This document shows positions 20,767 to 29,230 of a stretch of 33,156 nucleotides of DNA, in pieces. The translations under genes were made by a program, and so were the position numbers. How positions within the stretch are numbered: position 1 is the stretch's first letter; each line of letters starts with the position of its first letter. The notes below the pieces were generated by a model. It was not told the DNA's origin. It ran no database searches and saw only the letters and a list, made by a program, of their open reading frames with translations. Where the stretch lies: positions 1 to 33,156 of IMG/VR virus record IMGVR_UViG_3300030380_001715. One strand, written 5' to 3'. Origin of the DNA: a virus.

Positions 20767-21252
20767 TTATGAATCGCAATTTAATAATTGATTAAAACTT
20801 TCACCTAAAAAAGTTTTTAATTTTTTAGATTGTTTTTGTATATTCTTAAATGTTTTAAGTGATCTAATAGAATCTTCACTATAACCACAATTACAACAAA
20901 ATTCTTCAAATCCATCTGTTGCACAAAGATAATCACTTTTTAAACATTCAAGAACACTCTCTAAAGTAGGCTCTCCATTAATTCCATAACCTTGACTAAA
21001 AAATAAGGTCATTCTTTTATAAGAATATTTTGTGCCTAAATAATTTTTTTCTATTTGGAACTTTCTTTTTAAAGTAACTTTGTAGTGATTCATTCTTGAA
21101 CTCTCAAGACTGTTCATGGTTGGATTAGAATCACTATATTCATTTACAATAGTAATTTTATTATTGTTCTTTACATATTCGTTTTTAATAAAATTATTAA
21201 TTGTATTTTCTTCTGGTACTTTTTTTGTATTTACTTGTTCAACTTGATTCAT
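20767..21252 (-). CDS. Conserved phage protein of unknown function (161 aa)
   Basis: ATG 21250-21252 follows AAAGGAGC. N-terminal half is Asn/Lys-rich and polar; the C-terminal half has MTLFFSQGYGINGEPTLESVLECL, then FEEFCCNCGYSED and a basic helix. The FSQGYGxxGEPT and FEEWCCxxGY motifs recur in small proteins of many phages (memory), with no known function. First gene of the accessory cluster. Confidence 0.55.
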   Translation of the reverse strand: MNQVEQVNTKKVPEENTINNFIKNEYVKNNNKITIVNEYSDSNPTMNSLESSRMNHYKVTLKRKFQIEKNYLGTKYSYKRMTLFFSQGYGINGEPTLESVLECLKSDYLCATDGFEEFCCNCGYSEDSIRSLKTFKNIQKQSKKLKTFLGESFNQLLNCDS

Positions 21253-21435
21253 ATTTGCTCCTTTGTTTTTTTGGTTAATTTGAATCATACTTAATTAATA
21301 CCAGAGCAAATAATAAATGCAAACAAAATGATAACTTCATATTAAATTAATTAATATCAAAGAAACAACTATAAATAGAATTTAAATACTGTTGCAATTA
21401 TGCAACACTTAACTACATTAGAACGATTATAAACT
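21253..21435. promoter_or_regulatory. Divergent control region with operator O2
   Basis: An 18-bp near-perfect palindrome TGTTGCAATTATGCAACA at 21390-21407. Leftward TTGCAA-18-TATAGT (using 21392-21397 and 21368-21373) fits the accessory cluster. Rightward TTGCAA-16-TACATT fits the terminase operon. A 17-base element at 21349-21365 differs by one base from 10834-10850 just before the integrase. Confidence 0.5.
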
Positions 21436-21843
21436 ATGGCAAATATTAAATACAATAAGACAATAGAAAAGACTATTTTAAATAGACTTTGTAATGGTGA
21501 ATCAATCAGGAAGATTTGCAAAGATCCTGAAATGGTTTCATGGGCTACATTTAGCCAAAAATTGAAAGATTCTGAAAAATTACAAGATCAATACTATACT
21601 TGCAAAAAGATAGGTATTGAAATGGTTATAGCTGAAGCTCAAGATAAATTAATGGAGTCTATTAATACCTTAGAAAATTCTGGTAAAATGGATAATTCTT
21701 TACCATTTGCACATTTAATAAAAGAAATGCAAAGCAACGCAAAGTGGTTAAGCTCTGTTTTATCACCAGTTAGATATGGAAAAGATAATAAATTAACTCT
21801 AAATGGAGGAGATAAACCAATTGAGATTAAATGGCAGCAGTAA
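21436..21843 (+). CDS. terS: Terminase small subunit
   Basis: 135 residues. The N-terminal HTH (about 15-45: LCNGESIRKICKDPEMVSWATFSQKL) has the order seen in phage TerS proteins, followed by a helical oligomerisation region and an acidic/basic C-terminus. It recognises packaging DNA and brings in the large subunit. No Shine-Dalgarno is obvious before the ATG. It precedes terL, with a 300-base non-coding spacer and two small genes between. Confidence 0.8.
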   Translation: MANIKYNKTIEKTILNRLCNGESIRKICKDPEMVSWATFSQKLKDSEKLQDQYYTCKKIGIEMVIAEAQDKLMESINTLENSGKMDNSLPFAHLIKEMQSNAKWLSSVLSPVRYGKDNKLTLNGGDKPIEIKWQQ

Positions 21844-21950
21844 CAAAAGCTAAATAATACAAGGTTTATTTTAAATATTATTGATGAAACAGACGCAAAT
21901 TTATACAGTAGATTTATAGGAAATATCTCTCTGTAATTGCAACTTGTAAT

Positions 21951-21996
21951 AGAATACAAATAAAAACAACAGCAACAGAATACAAACAGAATACAA
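21951..21996. repeat. AGAATACAA cluster between the terminase genes
   Basis: Perfect copies at 21951-21959, 21977-21985 and 21988-21996. The last two are 11 bp apart, the same phasing as the attP pairs. Confidence 0.55.
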
Positions 21997-22026
21997 AACA
22001 TTTAAAAAGCTAATAACAACAACAAT

Positions 22027-22061
22027 ACCTATTGATTAAATAACAATAGGTTTTTTGTTTT
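22027..22061 (+). terminator. Rho-independent terminator after terS
   Basis: ACCTATTG (22027-22034) pairs with CAATAGGT (22044-22051), with loop ATTAAATAA, followed by TTTTTGTTTTT. It would separate terS transcription from the terL/head operon, unless read through. Confidence 0.7.
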
Positions 22062-22172
22062 TGTTATTTTCTTAGATTTTGGGGGGTTTTGTAGCGACCG
22101 ACCACCAAAAAAAGTTCAGCTACTGGGAAATATTTTGATACGACCTACACACAACTAAACAAGGAAATCACA

Positions 22173-22349
22173 ATGGCAAGAATAAGAGGTGGAATAAAAA
22201 AAAAAGAAGAAGAAACAGCTTTTGAAAAAGCTATGAAAAAATTTAAAGCACAAGCATCATCATCAATTAAAAGTGCAGATTTAAAAGGCTCAATATCAGA
22301 TAAAGAATATGAGTTTTTTTTAAAATTACTTAACAAAAAAAACAAGTAA
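22173..22349 (+). CDS. Small basic protein (58 aa)
   Basis: Ribosome site AAGGAAA before the ATG. MARIRGGIKKKEEETAFEKAMKKFKAQ, then ADLKGSISDKEYEFFLKLLNKKNK. Helical with a basic start. TAATG overlap with the next gene. Possibly a terminase or packaging accessory because of its place; function unknown. Confidence 0.55.
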   Translation: MARIRGGIKKKEEETAFEKAMKKFKAQASSSIKSADLKGSISDKEYEFFLKLLNKKNK

Positions 22350-22540
22350 TGATGGATTTTGACGACAACGAAAAAGGTTACTCTGCTGTGATTTACATCA
22401 TGGAAAGCAGCAACTCTGTTGTTGTTCATTTTGGTGGCTTTAACGATCTTAGAGAATGTAGATATTTCTCACATCACATCATGGAAGATTTTGGCATTGA
22501 ACAACTACTAAACGTACCACAAGGAGTAACTGTTCACTAA
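22349..22540 (+). CDS. Unknown small protein (63 aa)
   Basis: Starts at the ATG that overlaps the previous stop; a second ATG follows directly. Acidic beta/alpha protein (SAVIYIMESSNSVVVHFGGF, RECRYFSHHIMEDFGIEQLL). Similar proteins with a VVVHFxGF centre occur in marine phages near the terminase (memory). Function unknown. Confidence 0.55.
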   Translation: MMDFDDNEKGYSAVIYIMESSNSVVVHFGGFNDLRECRYFSHHIMEDFGIEQLLNVPQGVTVH

Positions 22541-22558
22541 GGGGGGTTTTGTTTTAAA

Positions 22559-23827
22559 ATGCCAGAAATAGTCATTCCATATAAGCCAAGAGAATTGCAA
22601 AATTTTTTGCATAAAGAAATTGATAAGCACCGATTTAATGTAATCGTTGCACATAGACGAAGTGGTAAGACAGTCATGCTTGTAAATCACATGATTAAAG
22701 CAGCTCTTACTTGTCCTTTGCCAAACCCTAGATATGCCTTTATATCGCCAACATTCAAACAAGGTAAATCTACGGCATGGGATTACATAAAACAGTTTGC
22801 TGGTAAGATACCTGGAACTAAGTTTAATGAGTCAGAATTAAGATGTGATCTACCAAATGGCTCAAGGATAACTATTTTAGGTGCTGAGAACGATCAAGCA
22901 CTAAGGGGTATATTTTTAGATGGTTGTGTATTTGATGAAACACAAAGCATTAAACCTACAATATTTCCAGAGGTTATAAGACCAGCTTTGGCAGACCGAA
23001 AAGGTTGGTGCGTATTTATTGGAACACCAAAAGGTAGAAATTATTTTTTTCAACTTTACAAAGACGCACAAGAAAACAAAGATTGGTATGCTGGTTTATT
23101 TAAAGCTAGTGATACAAATATTTTAGATCAAGATGAATTAGCTGCTGCAAGGCAGATGATGTCAGAAGATTTATACGACCAAGAATTTGAGTGCAGTTTC
23201 CAAGCTGCCATAACAGGCTCTTATTATGGTGCTATAATAGAAAAATTAGAGGCACAGGGACAGATTACAGACAATCTGTATGATGAGAACCTTGATACTG
23301 AAACATGGTGGGATTTAGGTCTTAACGACAGTACAGCAATATGGTTTGTCCAAAGGTATAAAGGAGAAATCAGATTAATAGATTATTATGAATCTGCTGG
23401 TGAGGGTTTAGATCACTATGTAGATGTTATTAATAGAAAAGATTATGAGTATTCAAAGCATATAGCTCCCCATGATATTAAAGTTAGGGAGATAGGTAAT
23501 TTTGGTAAATCAAGATTAGAGAGTGCTTTGGAATTAGGTATTGCTTTTGAAGTAGCACCAAAACTATCTATTGAAGATGGGATTGAAGCTGTAAGAAAAG
23601 CACTTCCTAATTGTTGGTTTGACAAAAACAAATGTCAAAAAGCTCTTGAGAATTTAAAGGCTTACCAAAAAAGATGGGACGACAAGAACCAATGTTTTAG
23701 AAATAAACCAATGCACAATTACGCATCTCATTGTGCTGATGCCTTTAGAACTGGAATAGTAGGTGAGGGTGTAGAAGTTAGTGATTGGGACGAACAAATA
23801 CCAGTTGAAACAAATTATATAGTTTAA
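22559..23827 (+). CDS. terL: Terminase large subunit
   Basis: 422 residues. ATPase Walker A AHRRSGKT at 31-38; Walker B FLDGCVFDE with Asp126 and Glu127; coupling motif IGTPKG near 160. The nuclease domain begins WWDLGLND with Asp252, and the last acidic residue is Asp394 in HCADAFRTG. It packages DNA into the prohead and cuts it. Upstream GGGGGGTTTTG, rather far from the ATG, is the only Shine-Dalgarno candidate. Followed one base later by the portal. Confidence 0.95.
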   Translation: MPEIVIPYKPRELQNFLHKEIDKHRFNVIVAHRRSGKTVMLVNHMIKAALTCPLPNPRYAFISPTFKQGKSTAWDYIKQFAGKIPGTKFNESELRCDLPNGSRITILGAENDQALRGIFLDGCVFDETQSIKPTIFPEVIRPALADRKGWCVFIGTPKGRNYFFQLYKDAQENKDWYAGLFKASDTNILDQDELAAARQMMSEDLYDQEFECSFQAAITGSYYGAIIEKLEAQGQITDNLYDENLDTETWWDLGLNDSTAIWFVQRYKGEIRLIDYYESAGEGLDHYVDVINRKDYEYSKHIAPHDIKVREIGNFGKSRLESALELGIAFEVAPKLSIEDGIEAVRKALPNCWFDKNKCQKALENLKAYQKRWDDKNQCFRNKPMHNYASHCADAFRTGIVGEGVEVSDWDEQIPVETNYIV

Positions 23828-23828
23828 T

Positions 23829-26021
23829 ATGGAAGAAAAAATAACAGAATTTGAATTAAGAAATATTATTGGTCAAGAGATAAATAATGCTATGGGTTAT
23901 ATGGGTGGCAACCTATCTTCCCAAAGAAAAAAATCTTTAGAATACTACATGGGAGAACCATTAGGTACTGAGATTGATGGCAGAAGTCAGGTCGTATCTA
24001 CTGATGTAGCAGACACTATTGAAACCATCTTGCCAAACCTTTTAAAAATTTTTACAGCATCAGATCAAGTAATTAAATGTGAGCCTGTAAAATCTGAAGA
24101 TGTAGCACAAGCTGAACAAGTTACTAATTATGTTAATTACATTTTTAACAAAGACAATCCAGGTTTTTCTATTTTATATACTTGGTTTAAAGATGCGTTA
24201 ATTGAAAAAAATGGAATTGTAAAAGTTTATTGGGACGACAGCAAAAAGGTTGAGCAAGAAACTTACGAAAATTTAAATGACCAAGAATACGCATTATTAA
24301 TAAATAATGATGATGTTGAAATTGTTGAAGAAGAATCTTTTGAAGATGAAACTGCAAAATTACAATTACAACAATTAAAACAATTAGCTGAACAGCAAGG
24401 TCAAGAATTACCAGAGCCACCTATTCCAATGATCCATAATGTGATTATTAAAAGAACTAGCAGCTATGGTAAAGTTAAAATAGAAAATATACCACCTGAA
24501 GAATTTTTAATTCAAAGGTCTGCAAAGAGTATTGAAGATGCAAGTTTTGTTGCACACAGAGTTTTAAAAACTAGATCCGATTTAATACAAATGGGTTTTG
24601 ATAGAGAGATTATAGATGATCTTCCAACTCAAAATAATATAACTTTTAATGATGAAAGATTAACAAGGTTTTCTGATATAGATGAAAGTCCATTAAATGA
24701 TGCTCCAGATGAGAGTACACAAGAAATAGAAGTTTATGAGTGCTATGTTAAAATTGACATGGACGGAGATGGTGTTGCAGAGCTTAGAAAAGTAACTGTT
24801 GCAGGAAGTGAAGCAAGTACAATTTTAGAAAATATGCCTTGCGATTTTATTCCTTTCTGTTCTTTAACCCCAGTTCCAATGCCACATAGATTTTATGGCA
24901 GATCAGTTTCTGAATTAGTTGAAGATGTGCAGTTAGTTAAATCAACTGTTATGCGTCAGTTGTTAGATAATATGTATTTAACAAATAATAATCGTACTGC
25001 GATTATGGACGGCATGGTGAACTTGGACGACCTACTTACTTCAAGACCTGGTGGAATTGTAAGAACAAAACAACCACCTCAACAAGTAATGATGCCAATG
25101 CAATCACAAACGATTTCGCAACAAGCATTTCCATTATTAGAATACTTAGATACTGTTAGAGAAACTAGAACTGGTGTTACTAGATATTCTCAAGGACTTG
25201 ATGCACAAGCATTAAATAAAACTGCAACAGGTGTAAATACTTTAATGAGCCAATCTCAAATGAGAATGGAATTGGTTGCAAGAGTATTTGCTGAAACAGG
25301 AATTAAAGATTTATTTAGAAGAATATTTGAACTTACTTGTAAGTACCAAGACAAAGAAAGAATTGTAGAATTAAATAATCAATTCGTACCAGTTAAACCT
25401 ACTGAATGGAAAAATAGATATAATATTTCTATAACAGTTGGATTAGGTGCTGGTTCAAAAGATCAACAAATTGTTATCTTAAATAATATTTTAGAAAGAC
25501 AACTACAAGCATTTCAATTGCAAGGTGGTCAAGAGTTCCCAATGGTTAGTCTTAAAAATATTTACAACAGTTTAACTAAGATTGTTGAAAATGCAGGACT
25601 GAAAAATGTTGAAAATTACTTTGTTAATCCAGATCAAGGTAAAGATTTAGTTAGACCTAAACCTGAACCAAAACCAACTCCTATTGAGAAAATAGAATTT
25701 ACTAGAATTGCATCTGAAGAAAAACGAAAAGTTGCAGAGTTAGAATTAGAAATGAAAAAACTTAAAAGCAATAATGCTGCTAATGTTTTGGATTTTGAAA
25801 CTAAGATCAAAGAGATGGAGCTAAAATATACTACTCAAATAGATAGTGCTAAACTAAAAGCTGAAGCAGAACTTGATAAAGTTATTGTTGCAAACAGAGG
25901 TAAGGCATTTTTCGAAGCAGAAAAATCAGCAAACAAATTATCACAACAGATAGATAAAACTGATGAACAACCAGGAACAGGACAAGCTCAACCAAGAATT
26001 GAGCCAAGCGAACAAAGCTAA
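23829..26021 (+). CDS. Portal protein (SU10/P22-like)
   Basis: 730 residues, the length of the large podovirus portals. An N-terminal domain with GNLSSQRKKSLEYYMGEP, TDVADTIETILPNLLKIF around 66-83, a hinge loop rich in Glu, the crown/stem with PMPHRFYGRSVSELVED and TGVTRYSQGLDAQALNKTATGV, and a long helical C-terminus (about 620-690). It forms the dodecamer at the head vertex through which DNA enters and exits. Overlaps the next gene by 59 bases in another frame. Confidence 0.9.
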   Translation: MEEKITEFELRNIIGQEINNAMGYMGGNLSSQRKKSLEYYMGEPLGTEIDGRSQVVSTDVADTIETILPNLLKIFTASDQVIKCEPVKSEDVAQAEQVTNYVNYIFNKDNPGFSILYTWFKDALIEKNGIVKVYWDDSKKVEQETYENLNDQEYALLINNDDVEIVEEESFEDETAKLQLQQLKQLAEQQGQELPEPPIPMIHNVIIKRTSSYGKVKIENIPPEEFLIQRSAKSIEDASFVAHRVLKTRSDLIQMGFDREIIDDLPTQNNITFNDERLTRFSDIDESPLNDAPDESTQEIEVYECYVKIDMDGDGVAELRKVTVAGSEASTILENMPCDFIPFCSLTPVPMPHRFYGRSVSELVEDVQLVKSTVMRQLLDNMYLTNNNRTAIMDGMVNLDDLLTSRPGGIVRTKQPPQQVMMPMQSQTISQQAFPLLEYLDTVRETRTGVTRYSQGLDAQALNKTATGVNTLMSQSQMRMELVARVFAETGIKDLFRRIFELTCKYQDKERIVELNNQFVPVKPTEWKNRYNISITVGLGAGSKDQQIVILNNILERQLQAFQLQGGQEFPMVSLKNIYNSLTKIVENAGLKNVENYFVNPDQGKDLVRPKPEPKPTPIEKIEFTRIASEEKRKVAELELEMKKLKSNNAANVLDFETKIKEMELKYTTQIDSAKLKAEAELDKVIVANRGKAFFEAEKSANKLSQQIDKTDEQPGTGQAQPRIEPSEQS

Positions 26022-26256
26022 ACAACTTTTTGACAATCCATTATTAAAAGAATCTTTTAACAAATTAAGAGAACTTTATACAAACAGTTTATTAAATACT
26101 GGTGCTAACGAAAATGAAACTAGAGAAAAACTTTGGTTAGCATATCAAATGGTAGGCAAGGTAGAACAAAATTTAATTGAAATGATTGATACAGGAAAAC
26201 TTGCATCAAAACAATTAGAAGATTTTAGAAACCAAATAAAAAATAAAAAATTCTAA
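25963..26256 (+). CDS. Small conserved head-region protein (97 aa)
   Basis: Out of frame with the portal; shares its last 59 bases. Helical: FDNPLLKESFNKLREL, then NENETREKLWLAYQMVGKVEQNLIEMIDTGKL, a pattern common in small proteins encoded between portal and scaffold genes. No other in-frame Met exists until residue 62, so the start inside the portal gene is needed. Role in head assembly is inferred from position. Confidence 0.65.
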   Translation: MNNQEQDKLNQELSQANKAKQLFDNPLLKESFNKLRELYTNSLLNTGANENETREKLWLAYQMVGKVEQNLIEMIDTGKLASKQLEDFRNQIKNKKF

Positions 26257-26263
26257 CAAAAAA

Positions 26264-26300
26264 AGTTAGGATAAGCCAACCTCATAAGAGGAGCTTAACT
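26264..26300 (+). promoter_or_regulatory. mRNA hairpin before the scaffold gene
   Basis: Stacked stems AGTT/AACT, AAGC/GCTT and CCTC/GAGG around an ATAA loop, with small bulges. No T-run follows. It ends six bases before AAGGAAAA, the scaffold ribosome site, so it could affect translation or processing. Confidence 0.45.
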
Positions 26301-26314
26301 TAAAAGGAAAATAT

Positions 26315-27358
26315 ATGTCAGACAATCAAGGCAACCCATTACAAGGATCTGAAACTGATGTGCAAAAAGCACAAAGAGCAATCAATGGTTTATTAGAACC
26401 TAAAAAAGAAACAAAGGCACAAGAGCCTGAAGAAAATAAACAGAATTCTCCTGAACCACAAAATGAGGAATCGGAAACCGATCAACCACAGGAACAGGAA
26501 ATAAAGGAAGAAGAAACAGAGGCAGAGTCGCAAGACGAAACTGAAGAAGAAACTTCCGAAGATGTATCTCAAGACGAAGAACAAATTGATACTCAAGAGA
26601 AACTAGAAGATTCCACCTACAAGGTAAAAGTTGCAGGTCAAGAATTAGAAGTTACCCTTGATGAGTTGAGAAATGGTTACTCAAGAGATGCTGACTATAG
26701 ACAAAAGACTGAAGAACTTTCTAATCAAAGAAAGCAATTTCAATCTGAGTCTGAAAAGCAAAGACTAAATTATTCTCAAAAACTCAATCAAGTTAATGAA
26801 TTAATGTCTATGGCTCAAAAAGAACTAAACGCAGAAAAAAATTCTGTTGATTTAGAACAATTGTACGAAGATGATCCAACAGAAGCTATGAGGGTTGAAC
26901 ATAGGCTTAGAAAGAAACAAGAAAGACTTGATCTTGCTAAAGCCAAAACTCAATCTGAACAAAAAGCTCAATTTGATACTTTTTTGCAAGAACAAAAAGA
27001 ATTACTGGAAAAGAAAATGCCAGAATTTACTGATCCTGTAAAAGCATCAAGTTTAAAAGCTAGTATGAAAAGCACACTTAACAATTATGGGTTTAACGAC
27101 CAAGAAGTTGCACAAGTGTACGATCATAGAATAGTTATGTTGGTTAATGATGCTATGAAGTATAGAAATTTGCAAAATTCAAAACCGAATTTAGCAAAAA
27201 AAATATCTAAACCTGGCAAAGTTTTTTCTTCTGGAGTCAAACAAGGCAAGAATGAAACTAACTTAAAATTGAGGAAAGAAAAGTTTAGTCGTCTAAAAAA
27301 ATCTGGCAGTATGAAAGCTGCTCAAGATGTTTTTTTAGATATGATAACTAACAAATAA
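26315..27358 (+). CDS. Scaffold (capsid assembly) protein
   Basis: 347 residues. Residues 25-100 are extremely acidic (Glu/Gln/Asp) and disordered. YKVKVAGQELEVTLDELRNGYSRDADYRQKT at about 103-133 is the conserved scaffold motif, followed by a long coiled coil and a basic C-terminus that likely binds the capsid shell. It guides head assembly and leaves before maturation. Stands between the portal group and the capsid gene, as usual. Confidence 0.85.
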   Translation: MSDNQGNPLQGSETDVQKAQRAINGLLEPKKETKAQEPEENKQNSPEPQNEESETDQPQEQEIKEEETEAESQDETEEETSEDVSQDEEQIDTQEKLEDSTYKVKVAGQELEVTLDELRNGYSRDADYRQKTEELSNQRKQFQSESEKQRLNYSQKLNQVNELMSMAQKELNAEKNSVDLEQLYEDDPTEAMRVEHRLRKKQERLDLAKAKTQSEQKAQFDTFLQEQKELLEKKMPEFTDPVKASSLKASMKSTLNNYGFNDQEVAQVYDHRIVMLVNDAMKYRNLQNSKPNLAKKISKPGKVFSSGVKQGKNETNLKLRKEKFSRLKKSGSMKAAQDVFLDMITNK

Positions 27359-27380
27359 CCTCAACAATAAGGATATAACT

Positions 27381-28337
27381 ATGGCAATAGTAAGTAATAC
27401 GTTTCAAACGTATCAAGCCATTGGTGATAGAGAAGATTTGTCAGATATTATCTATAATATCTCTCCGACAGATACTCCTTTTATGTCATCAATTGGAAAA
27501 GAAAAAGCCTCTGGTGTTTTACATGAGTGGCAAACTGATGCTTTAGCAGCAGCAGCAAGTAACAATCACCACATTGAGGGTGATGAAATTAGCTTTGGAG
27601 CTGTTACACCAACTGCAAGAATCAATAACCATACACAGATTTCAAGAAAAGCTGTTGTGGTTTCTGGTACTCAAGATGCAGTAAATAAAGCTGGTAGAAA
27701 CAATGAATTAGCTTACCAAATTTCTAAAAGTTCAAAAGAACTTAAAAGAGATATGGAAACTACTCTATGTTTAAACCAAACAGGAACTGCTGGTGCAACA
27801 GGAACAGCTAGAAAATTATCTGGTCTTGCTTCTTGGATTCAAGCATCTACTAACAAAGCATCTGATGGTGCTAATGGTCAAGTATCAAGTGCAGACGTAC
27901 CTGGTACAGCAAGAACTGACGGAACTCAAAGAGCCTTTACTGAAGCTCAACTAAAAAATGTTATTAAACAATGTTGGGACGAAGGTGGAGATCCATCAAT
28001 GATTATGGTTGGTTCTTTCAACAAACAAAAACTATCAGGATTTACTGGTGGCTCAACTAAAATGACTTCAGCAGAAGACAAAAGACTTGTTAATGCTGTG
28101 GACATTTACGAAAGTGATTTCGGAGCTTTAACAGTTGTACCTAACAGATTCTCAAGATCAAGAGATTGTTTTGTACTACAACCTGATATGTGGTGTGTTG
28201 CCTTTTTAAGAGATTTCCAACTTATGGATCTTGCAAAAACTGGTGATGCTGAGAAAAAAGCTATGATCGCTGAGTACACACTTGTTTCTAAAAACGAAAA
28301 AGCAAGTGGTGCAGTATTTGATCTAACTACATCATAA
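27381..28337 (+). CDS. Major capsid protein (HK97 fold, SU10/DUF5309-like)
   Basis: 318 residues. N-terminus MAIVSNTFQTYQAIGDREDLSDIIYNISPTDTPF is the start pattern of the DUF5309 (SU10-type) capsid family: a loop, then SPTDTPFM. Central GDEISFGAVTPTARINNHTQI and C-terminal LQPDMWCVAFLRDFQ fit the spine/A-domain. The ribosome site AAGGATAT precedes the ATG. A strong hairpin follows the gene. Confidence 0.9.
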   Translation: MAIVSNTFQTYQAIGDREDLSDIIYNISPTDTPFMSSIGKEKASGVLHEWQTDALAAAASNNHHIEGDEISFGAVTPTARINNHTQISRKAVVVSGTQDAVNKAGRNNELAYQISKSSKELKRDMETTLCLNQTGTAGATGTARKLSGLASWIQASTNKASDGANGQVSSADVPGTARTDGTQRAFTEAQLKNVIKQCWDEGGDPSMIMVGSFNKQKLSGFTGGSTKMTSAEDKRLVNAVDIYESDFGALTVVPNRFSRSRDCFVLQPDMWCVAFLRDFQLMDLAKTGDAEKKAMIAEYTLVSKNEKASGAVFDLTTS

Positions 28338-28345
28338 TAATTAAT

Positions 28346-28371
28346 TTGGTGGGGGAGCAATCCCCCATCAA
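28346..28371 (+). terminator. Strong hairpin after the capsid gene (partial terminator or 3' protector)
   Basis: Arms TTGGTGGGGGA and TCCCCCATCAA around a GCAA tetraloop: 11 pairs with one G-T. No T-run follows, so read-through is expected; it could stabilise capsid mRNA. Confidence 0.6.
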
Positions 28372-28440
28372 TACTAAATCAACAATTTGTTTGGTCTTTG
28401 AAGTCAATGACGGAACGAAGCAATCAAAAAGGAAAATAAC

Positions 28441-28782
28441 ATGAGAACACTTAACGATTATTTTATTACATCTGCAATTCCAGATGTATCAACAGCATCA
28501 TCTACATTTGTATGTGTACCAGATGGTGGAAGAATAATTAAAATTATTACACACAACAAAGCAACTACTACAGGAACAGCAGCTATCTCTTTTGAAATAG
28601 GTGGTGTTGCAGTAACTGGTGGTGGAATTAGCCATACAGCTTCTGGATCTGCTGGTAGAGTAGCAACTGCTGAACCTACTGCTCTTAACAGAGTAGAGGA
28701 AGATGGAACTATTGAATGTATCACTAATGGTGGTTCAACAAATGCTTCTAAAATGGAAATAACTTTTGTTATTAGAAGATAA
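28441..28782 (+). CDS. Small head protein, possible decoration protein
   Basis: 113 residues, beta-rich, Thr/Gly/Ser-rich (VPDGGRIIKIITHNKATTTG, FEIGGVAVTGGGISH). It lies directly after the capsid gene, between two strong hairpins, and starts after AAGGAAAA. Position and composition suggest a capsid decoration or head-fibre protein. No diagnostic motif. Confidence 0.65.
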   Translation: MRTLNDYFITSAIPDVSTASSTFVCVPDGGRIIKIITHNKATTTGTAAISFEIGGVAVTGGGISHTASGSAGRVATAEPTALNRVEEDGTIECITNGGSTNASKMEITFVIRR

Positions 28783-28789
28783 TTACAAA

Positions 28790-28828
28790 ATTTGTGGGGA
28801 TCTTGTCTAGCGATACTTCCCCACAAAT
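28790..28828 (+). terminator. Hairpin after the decoration-like gene
   Basis: Perfect 11-bp arms ATTTGTGGGGA (28790-28800) and TCCCCACAAAT (28818-28828), 17-base loop, no T-run. Probably a partial terminator or mRNA stabiliser. Confidence 0.6.
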
Positions 28829-28853
28829 ACCAATATTAATTTAAGGAGAAAAT

Positions 28854-28943
28854 ATGTACGGAAAAAAACCAATGAAGAAAAAGAAAAAATCTAAAAAGAA
28901 AAAAAAATCAAAAAGAATTAAAGTTATGAAAGGTGGATATTAA
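28854..28943 (+). CDS. 29-residue poly-lysine protein
   Basis: Starts after AAGGAG with normal spacing and stops in TAATG. Begins MYGKKPMKKKKKSKKKKK, then KRIKVMKGGY; more than half of the residues are Lys or Arg. Translated because of the ribosome site and overlap, in my view. It could bind DNA inside the head; unknown. Confidence 0.55.
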   Translation: MYGKKPMKKKKKSKKKKKSKRIKVMKGGY

Positions 28944-29230
28944 TGTCATATAATTATGCTTTAAGACCTGGTACTACACAAAAAGTTTCATTTACAGCTT
29001 CATCAGTACCTTGTTCTAATGCTTTTGGAACTCAAACAAGATTTGTAAGAATAGCAACTACTCATAGTTGTCATTATGCAATCGGTGGTTCTCCAACTGC
29101 TACAACAAGTGATGCTTATCTTCATGCTGGAGATTATGAAGTTATTAAAGTTTCTCCTGGTGAAAAAATAGCTGCAATCAGAAACACAAGTACAAGTGGA
29201 GATTTGTTTGTAACTGAAATGGGTGCTTAG
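28943..29230 (+). CDS. Small beta-rich structural protein
   Basis: 95 residues. ALRPGTTQKVSFTASS, RFVRIATTHSCHYAIGGSPTAT, AGDYEVIKVSPGEKIAAIRNTSTSGDLFVTEMG: a jelly-roll-like pattern often found in small marine phage head or tail proteins. Two Cys. Coupled by overlaps at both ends. Virion role inferred. Confidence 0.65.
   Translation: MSYNYALRPGTTQKVSFTASSVPCSNAFGTQTRFVRIATTHSCHYAIGGSPTATTSDAYLHAGDYEVIKVSPGEKIAAIRNTSTSGDLFVTEMGA

Larger units (their letters stand above)
21844..22172 (+). other. Non-coding region between terS and the terL group
   Basis: Holds three AGAATACAA 9-mers, a rho-independent terminator and a GC-richer patch with GGGGGG at 22081 and a GTAGC/GCTAC inverted pair. Candidate packaging or regulatory region. 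I see no ORF. Confidence 0.5.

Noticed and set aside
25963-26021. Programmed frameshift joining the portal to the 97-residue protein
   Set aside because: No slippery heptamer or downstream structure is seen in the overlap, and an ATG exists for the second gene.
28458-28826. Leftward 122-codon frame over the decoration-like gene
   Set aside because: Shadow of the opposite strand; no ribosome site, and the sense gene has clear signals.
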